13,825 bases of DNA from Terana coerulea (lineage: Eukaryota > Basidiomycota > Agaricomycetes > Polyporales > Phanerochaetaceae): the NCBI GenBank assembly GCA_024811115.1, contig JAKOGH010000098.1, forward strand, positions 1 to 13,825, read 5' to 3'. Of this stretch, positions 10,384-13,825 are shown in pieces. The position numbers and the translations under genes are program-made. Within the stretch, counting starts at the first letter, position 1. The number at the start of each line of letters is the position of its first letter. The notes below the pieces were generated by a model, which worked only from the letters and a program-made list of their open reading frames with translations, searched no databases and was not told the origin of the DNA.

Positions 10384-10431
10384 GATGATCACATGGGGCG
10401 AAATCCCGTTTCGTGCGGGCTCGTGATCATC
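10384..10431. repeat. Inverted repeat, 9-bp arms
   Basis: GATGATCAC (10384-10392) and GTGATCATC (10423-10431) are exact reverse complements separated by 30 bases, roughly 250 bases before gene 4. It could be a binding-site pair or chance. Confidence 0.45.
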
Positions 10432-10540
10432 ACGTCTGTCAGATCGCAGGAGATCGAAGCCGCCACAGCATCGCGATACCTGCCGCAAACGTGGTCAGTT
10501 TCACACAGGCATATGCGATTGCATTCAGAGCTTCTCTGAC

Positions 10541-10547
10541 TATATAT
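10541..10547 (+). promoter_or_regulatory. TATA-like motif upstream of gene 4
   Basis: TATATAT lies 138 bases before the gene 4 ATG at 10679 and is followed by a pyrimidine-rich stretch, as expected of a fungal core promoter. Confidence 0.4.
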
Positions 10548-10678
10548 CTCACCCCAGCAGGGGATCCGCCGGACCTTCTCGTCTTCCTGCTGCGACCCGT
10601 CTTCGTCGGCGAAGGCAGGTCTGTTCTTCTCCACGCCTTCTACCGTCACTGAGCGATTGGGCGACCACGGAGTGAAGA

Positions 10679-12832
10679 ATGTCTGCACAAAATATGTCGG
10701 ACCCCTCGGGGATGCCACAAATGCCCCCGTTCGACCGGAATGGCACCGTAGGCGCACTGCTCATTGGCGGTCTTATCACTGCTGTGTAAGTAAACACCGT
10801 CCGTGCAAGCGCCTTGGTTCACATACCCTACTCTCCAGGCTCTATGGAATTACTTCCCTCCAAACGGTTGTATACTACCAGCACAGTCTCTCGGACAACC
10901 TGTACAGGAAACTCGTGGTAAGCCCCTCGCGATCTCTTCTGCGTCCGCAGTGCTCTGAATACCGTCTCTCGCGCAGGTATTTGTGCTATGGTACGGCGTT
11001 TCTTCTGTCCGAAATCGGTCGTGCGACTGACCTATCTTTATTGCGCAGGATATTGGACACTCTGGATAGCTGCATCATTGGGCATGCCGTCTACTTTTAT
11101 ATGGTGACGAACTACGGAAACCCTGCCGCGCTCGGGGACCCCACGTGGTGAGTTGGCACACTCAGATCCGTTCGACGGGCACTCATCTATTGATACCAGG
11201 AGTGTCACGGTAGGCTCGATTGCTTTTTCCAAGCAACCCTCAGCTTACGCTATGTCCTCCTCAGCTTCACATCCTCCTTGTGGTGCGTCCTACGCCGAGT
11301 TACGAGTAGCTCGAGGCCTCCTAACACTCTGATACAAGCCTGTCACAGAGGTCATCGTCCGTGGGTACGTCTTCACGATACGGCTTCTACAGATCTCTCG
11401 CTCATGCAAGTATGACAGCATGTTCGCCTTCCGGGTGTGGAAACGTGAGTATAGCCTGCTGATACGCGCTACACGCACTGAACCTATCTCGTCCTATCAG
11501 TCAGCGAAGGGAAAATACTGCCAGCCGCGTCCGTGGTGAGTGATGCCCGCCGTAGGCTGCGATGCGAAGGTCGCTCACACCATGGTCAGGCCATCATCTC
11601 GGCTCTAGATCTGAGTGAGTCGACATATTCGAGTCGTGGCTGTGTGTGCCTCAATCTGAGCGCTGCTGTCACTTCCAGTCTTCGGCATCAGTGAGTATCT
11701 CGCTGTCTGCGTCCGCGATGACCGACTGACAACCGGGGCTTCCTAGTCGTCACAACGAAATCGTGCGTAAACCCCTCCGGTTAGCTTCCAATATAACCGA
11801 CTGTCGATCCTGCATAGGTTCAAAAACCCCACGTTTGCGGGTCTACAGAAGATCGAGGTTCGCAGTCAGCAATCATTCCCGCCGACTGTCTCTCACCCGC
11901 CGTATTACTGCAGAAATTCGTCTTCGTCGAGTTTGCCACCGGCCTCACCGGAGACACTCTGATTGTCCTCTTCCTGGTTTATTACTTGCGGAAAGCGAGG
12001 ACGGGGTTTAGCCGGTACGGGTCCCTCTGTACGTCTTCGTCGTCACGATGTTGACTGGATACTACTATCTTAGGACGCAGTCTATCATCAACATCCTTAC
12101 GGCGTATGTGATAAATTCAGGTTCGTGCTACGCTCAAGCGCTGTCGGTGCCAACAATCTGACAGCTCTCTTTTAGGTCTCTTAACTGTGTAAGCCGTTCT
12201 CTCGGAAATATGGACTTCCGCTGACTAGCATGACCGTGACAGCATTGCCCTCGTCATAAACATCATACTTGTGCGTCGTCTGCGCTCGTTCTCCGAATTA
12301 TGTTTACCTGACCTTGCTGACCAGTTCACTATCAACCGGCGCAACTTTGCCTACGTGTCCGTCTACTTCCTTGTTCCCAAGCGTAAGCGTCCACGGCACC
12401 CGCGGTCACACGTATACATACTAACAATTTACCCAGTCTACACGAACGCATACCTCGCCATGTACGTCGAACAGGCCTCTCGACCTCGTTTCCACCCTAC
12501 TCACGAATAGTATCCTACTTTCGGCAGGCTCAACGCACGAGAAAGCATCCTCGAGCGGAACGAGAAGGTCTCACGGGCGTCCATCCCGCTGTCCAGGTTC
12601 TCAGAGACCAGCGCGCACTCGCAGGAGCCCTCCTCGCGGCCCATGAGCCAGCCGCTGTCGCATTTCAGCCGGTCGACGGGCAAGGTGCGCTGAGCGCTCC
12701 ATGCCCGCTGGTTACCTTGCTGACCTAGCTATACAGGAGGGTTACCGCCATACTCTCAACGTGAGAGTCGACACCGACGTGGACACGGAGGAGTCCACTT
12801 ATCCCACATCGCACAAGCAATACGCAGTTTAG
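10679..12832 (+). CDS. Gene 4: DUF6534 seven-helix membrane protein, 21 exons, 343 aa
   Basis: Intact member of the fungal DUF6534 family; integral membrane protein of unknown function. Exons: 10679-10785, 10839-10917, 10977-10990, 11049-11147, 11200-11209, 11265-11282, 11339-11364, 11419-11444, 11501-11535, 11590-11614, 11679-11690, 11747-11762, 11818-11857, 11914-12014, 12074-12120, 12176-12188, 12243-12270, 12325-12382, 12437-12461, 12528-12684, 12737-12832. They sum to 1032 nt in frame. Introns are all GT-AG and 52-66 nt, together over half of the gene. Start MSAQNMSDPS has A at -3. Approximate helices: 24-47, 60-85, 103-118, 133-152, 171-193, 205-232, 238-260. DUF6534 spans about residues 172-265 (FVEFATGLTGDTLIVLFL; VYFLVPKLYTNAYLAMLNAR). 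A Ser/Pro-rich hydrophilic tail of about 80 residues ends HKQYAV. The tandem partner is gene 3. The pattern suggests a receptor-like topology, but no ligand or G-protein motif is visible. Confidence 0.9.
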
Positions 12833-13825
12833 GGGCACGATGGTTTGGTACAATATGGACAGACTTCTCTGATAGCGATGCGGACATCCTAACTTATTAG
12901 GTTCACGAACGTAACGGCTGTACACACGGCGCCCTCTACTTCTGTACATTAGTGGCTTTGGTCTAATCGCAGTGCATACCAGCGGTACTAGGACGTATCG
13001 CCATGTCCAATTGGCAGAGTGTATCATTGGATGTGGCAGGTCCAGACAGAGAAGCAGATGTTGATGGCGGCTAAAACGCGTTAGGCAGTGAGCAGCCGTC
13101 ATACGTACTCTTCCTTGCTGACGTCCGCAGCTCGGTCCGCGAAGGCGTGGGCGACGGCCTGTCCGTGGCAGTTCAACGGGGAAGTCGGCTGGAAGGATGC
13201 TACTTACAGCAATGTCAGAACCTCAGACCGACTTGCCAGGGCATAAGGAGAACTTACGAATACAGATACGTCTAAAATACGCAATCCGGATACACCATTC
13301 ACCCGCAGGCGTAAGCCGACTCACGCCCTGCACCAGCTGACGGGTGCGCCGCGGACATCGCGCATGTTCAAGTTCCTGACAGATGGCGACTGACTGTACC
13401 TGCATTCTTGGCGACTGGATCGGCCAGGGGTCGCGCTCCGCGTCGGTCGTGCCTGCAGCGAACAGGCGCAGTCTTCCTCCCGCCCTGTGCACATCCCTTG
13501 GATGTGGTCGCTTGCGGGAACTGGCGAGGGGACTGTGCGGCGCGCAGCAGTAGGTGGGCTTTGAGGGTGTCCTCAGCAAGGCGGGGTCAAGGAGCAGACT
13601 TTGGAAGACATGCTGCCTAGTGAACAGAGCGTGCATCAGTCAAATGGAGCCATGTACTGCCGCGAAAGTGTTCCAAGGACGAAGCGGAGTAAGCGAGGCA
13701 ATGCCATGACCCAATGTCGTGAGACGGCCTGCTTCATATGCCAATTTCACTCGCGGCGCGTTCCATCCGGGCACGGGGCTAAAAGAACATTTAGGAACAG
13801 GAGCACGTCTCCAGGAATGCTGCAC
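12833..13825. other. 3' flank of gene 4 and region with no supported gene
   Basis: After the gene 4 stop the sequence shows no further member of either membrane family. A minus-strand frame of 137 residues (13223-13636) and one running off the window edge (13640-13825) are open. They are Arg/Pro-rich, and no domain is recognised in them. A neighbouring multi-exon minus-strand gene entering from the right cannot be excluded. Confidence 0.45.

Larger units (their letters stand above)
9045..10678. other. Intergenic region between genes 3 and 4
   Basis: Holds the 3' flank of gene 3 (AT-rich near 9245-9290) and the promoter of gene 4. Open frames of 79-122 residues overlap on both strands at 9497-10092 and 10065-10797, but none shows a recognisable domain, hydrophobic pattern or conserved splice plan, and they overlap one another. 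Small repeats lie at 9836-9855 and 9989-10017. A (GA)n run lies near 9366-9377. Confidence 0.5.

Noticed and set aside
10065..10797. Cluster of open frames on both strands before and over the gene 4 start
   Set aside because: These are mutually overlapping shadows in GC-rich sequence; those past 10679 run antisense to exon 1 of gene 4.
13099..13640. Possible minus-strand gene ending with a segment reading NCHGQAVAHAFADRAADV
   Set aside because: Joining it to upstream sequence needs a 19-base intron, too short for this genome's 49-67 nt introns; otherwise a stop interrupts the frame. No family was recognised.

Overview
The window reads as nuclear DNA of a basidiomycete fungus, probably an Agaricomycete. 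Coding sequence is cut into many short exons by very uniform GT-AG introns: 52-66 nt in the best gene and 49-67 nt across all four. The protein families are multi-pass membrane proteins of a kind known to be expanded in mushroom-forming fungi. No rRNA, tRNA, CRISPR array or recognisable transposon was found. All supported genes are on the + strand. Gene models were spliced by hand from the sequence and checked by reading frame and by comparison of paralogues inside the window.

Left half (1-6038): a tandem duplication of a unit about 3.36-3.40 kb long. Each copy holds one gene for a seven-helix membrane protein of an uncharacterised basidiomycete family, with the N-terminal pattern MVNWRDP then FGVYVW, followed by a shared 3' flank. 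Copy A (gene 1, 46-1620) lacks its first exon because the window starts inside intron 1, and it has a one-base deletion late in the gene. Copy B (gene 2, 3308-4985 or 5019) is complete. The copies are clearly diverged through genes and introns (9 differences in 49 residues of one large exon). The last 452 bp of the unit (2225-2676 and 5587-6038) are nearly identical: I count 8 mismatches and no gaps. That points to recent gene conversion or separate spread of the block.

Right half (6815-12832): a second, older tandem pair, genes 3 and 4, from the DUF6534 family of seven-helix fungal membrane proteins. Gene 4 splices into 21 exons giving 343 aa with no conflict. Gene 3 has the same 21-exon plan, and exons 2-19 have exactly the same lengths, including micro-exons of 10, 12, 13, 14, 16 and 18 nt. 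Gene 3 appears to be one base short in exon 1, which breaks the frame at its N terminus.

The stretches 2677-3307, 6039-6814, 9045-10678 and 12833-13825 hold no gene I can support; only TATA-like motifs and small repeats are noted. Taken together the window is a small array of two unrelated 7-TM, receptor-like membrane families, each tandemly duplicated. Shared ligands or pathways cannot be inferred from sequence alone.
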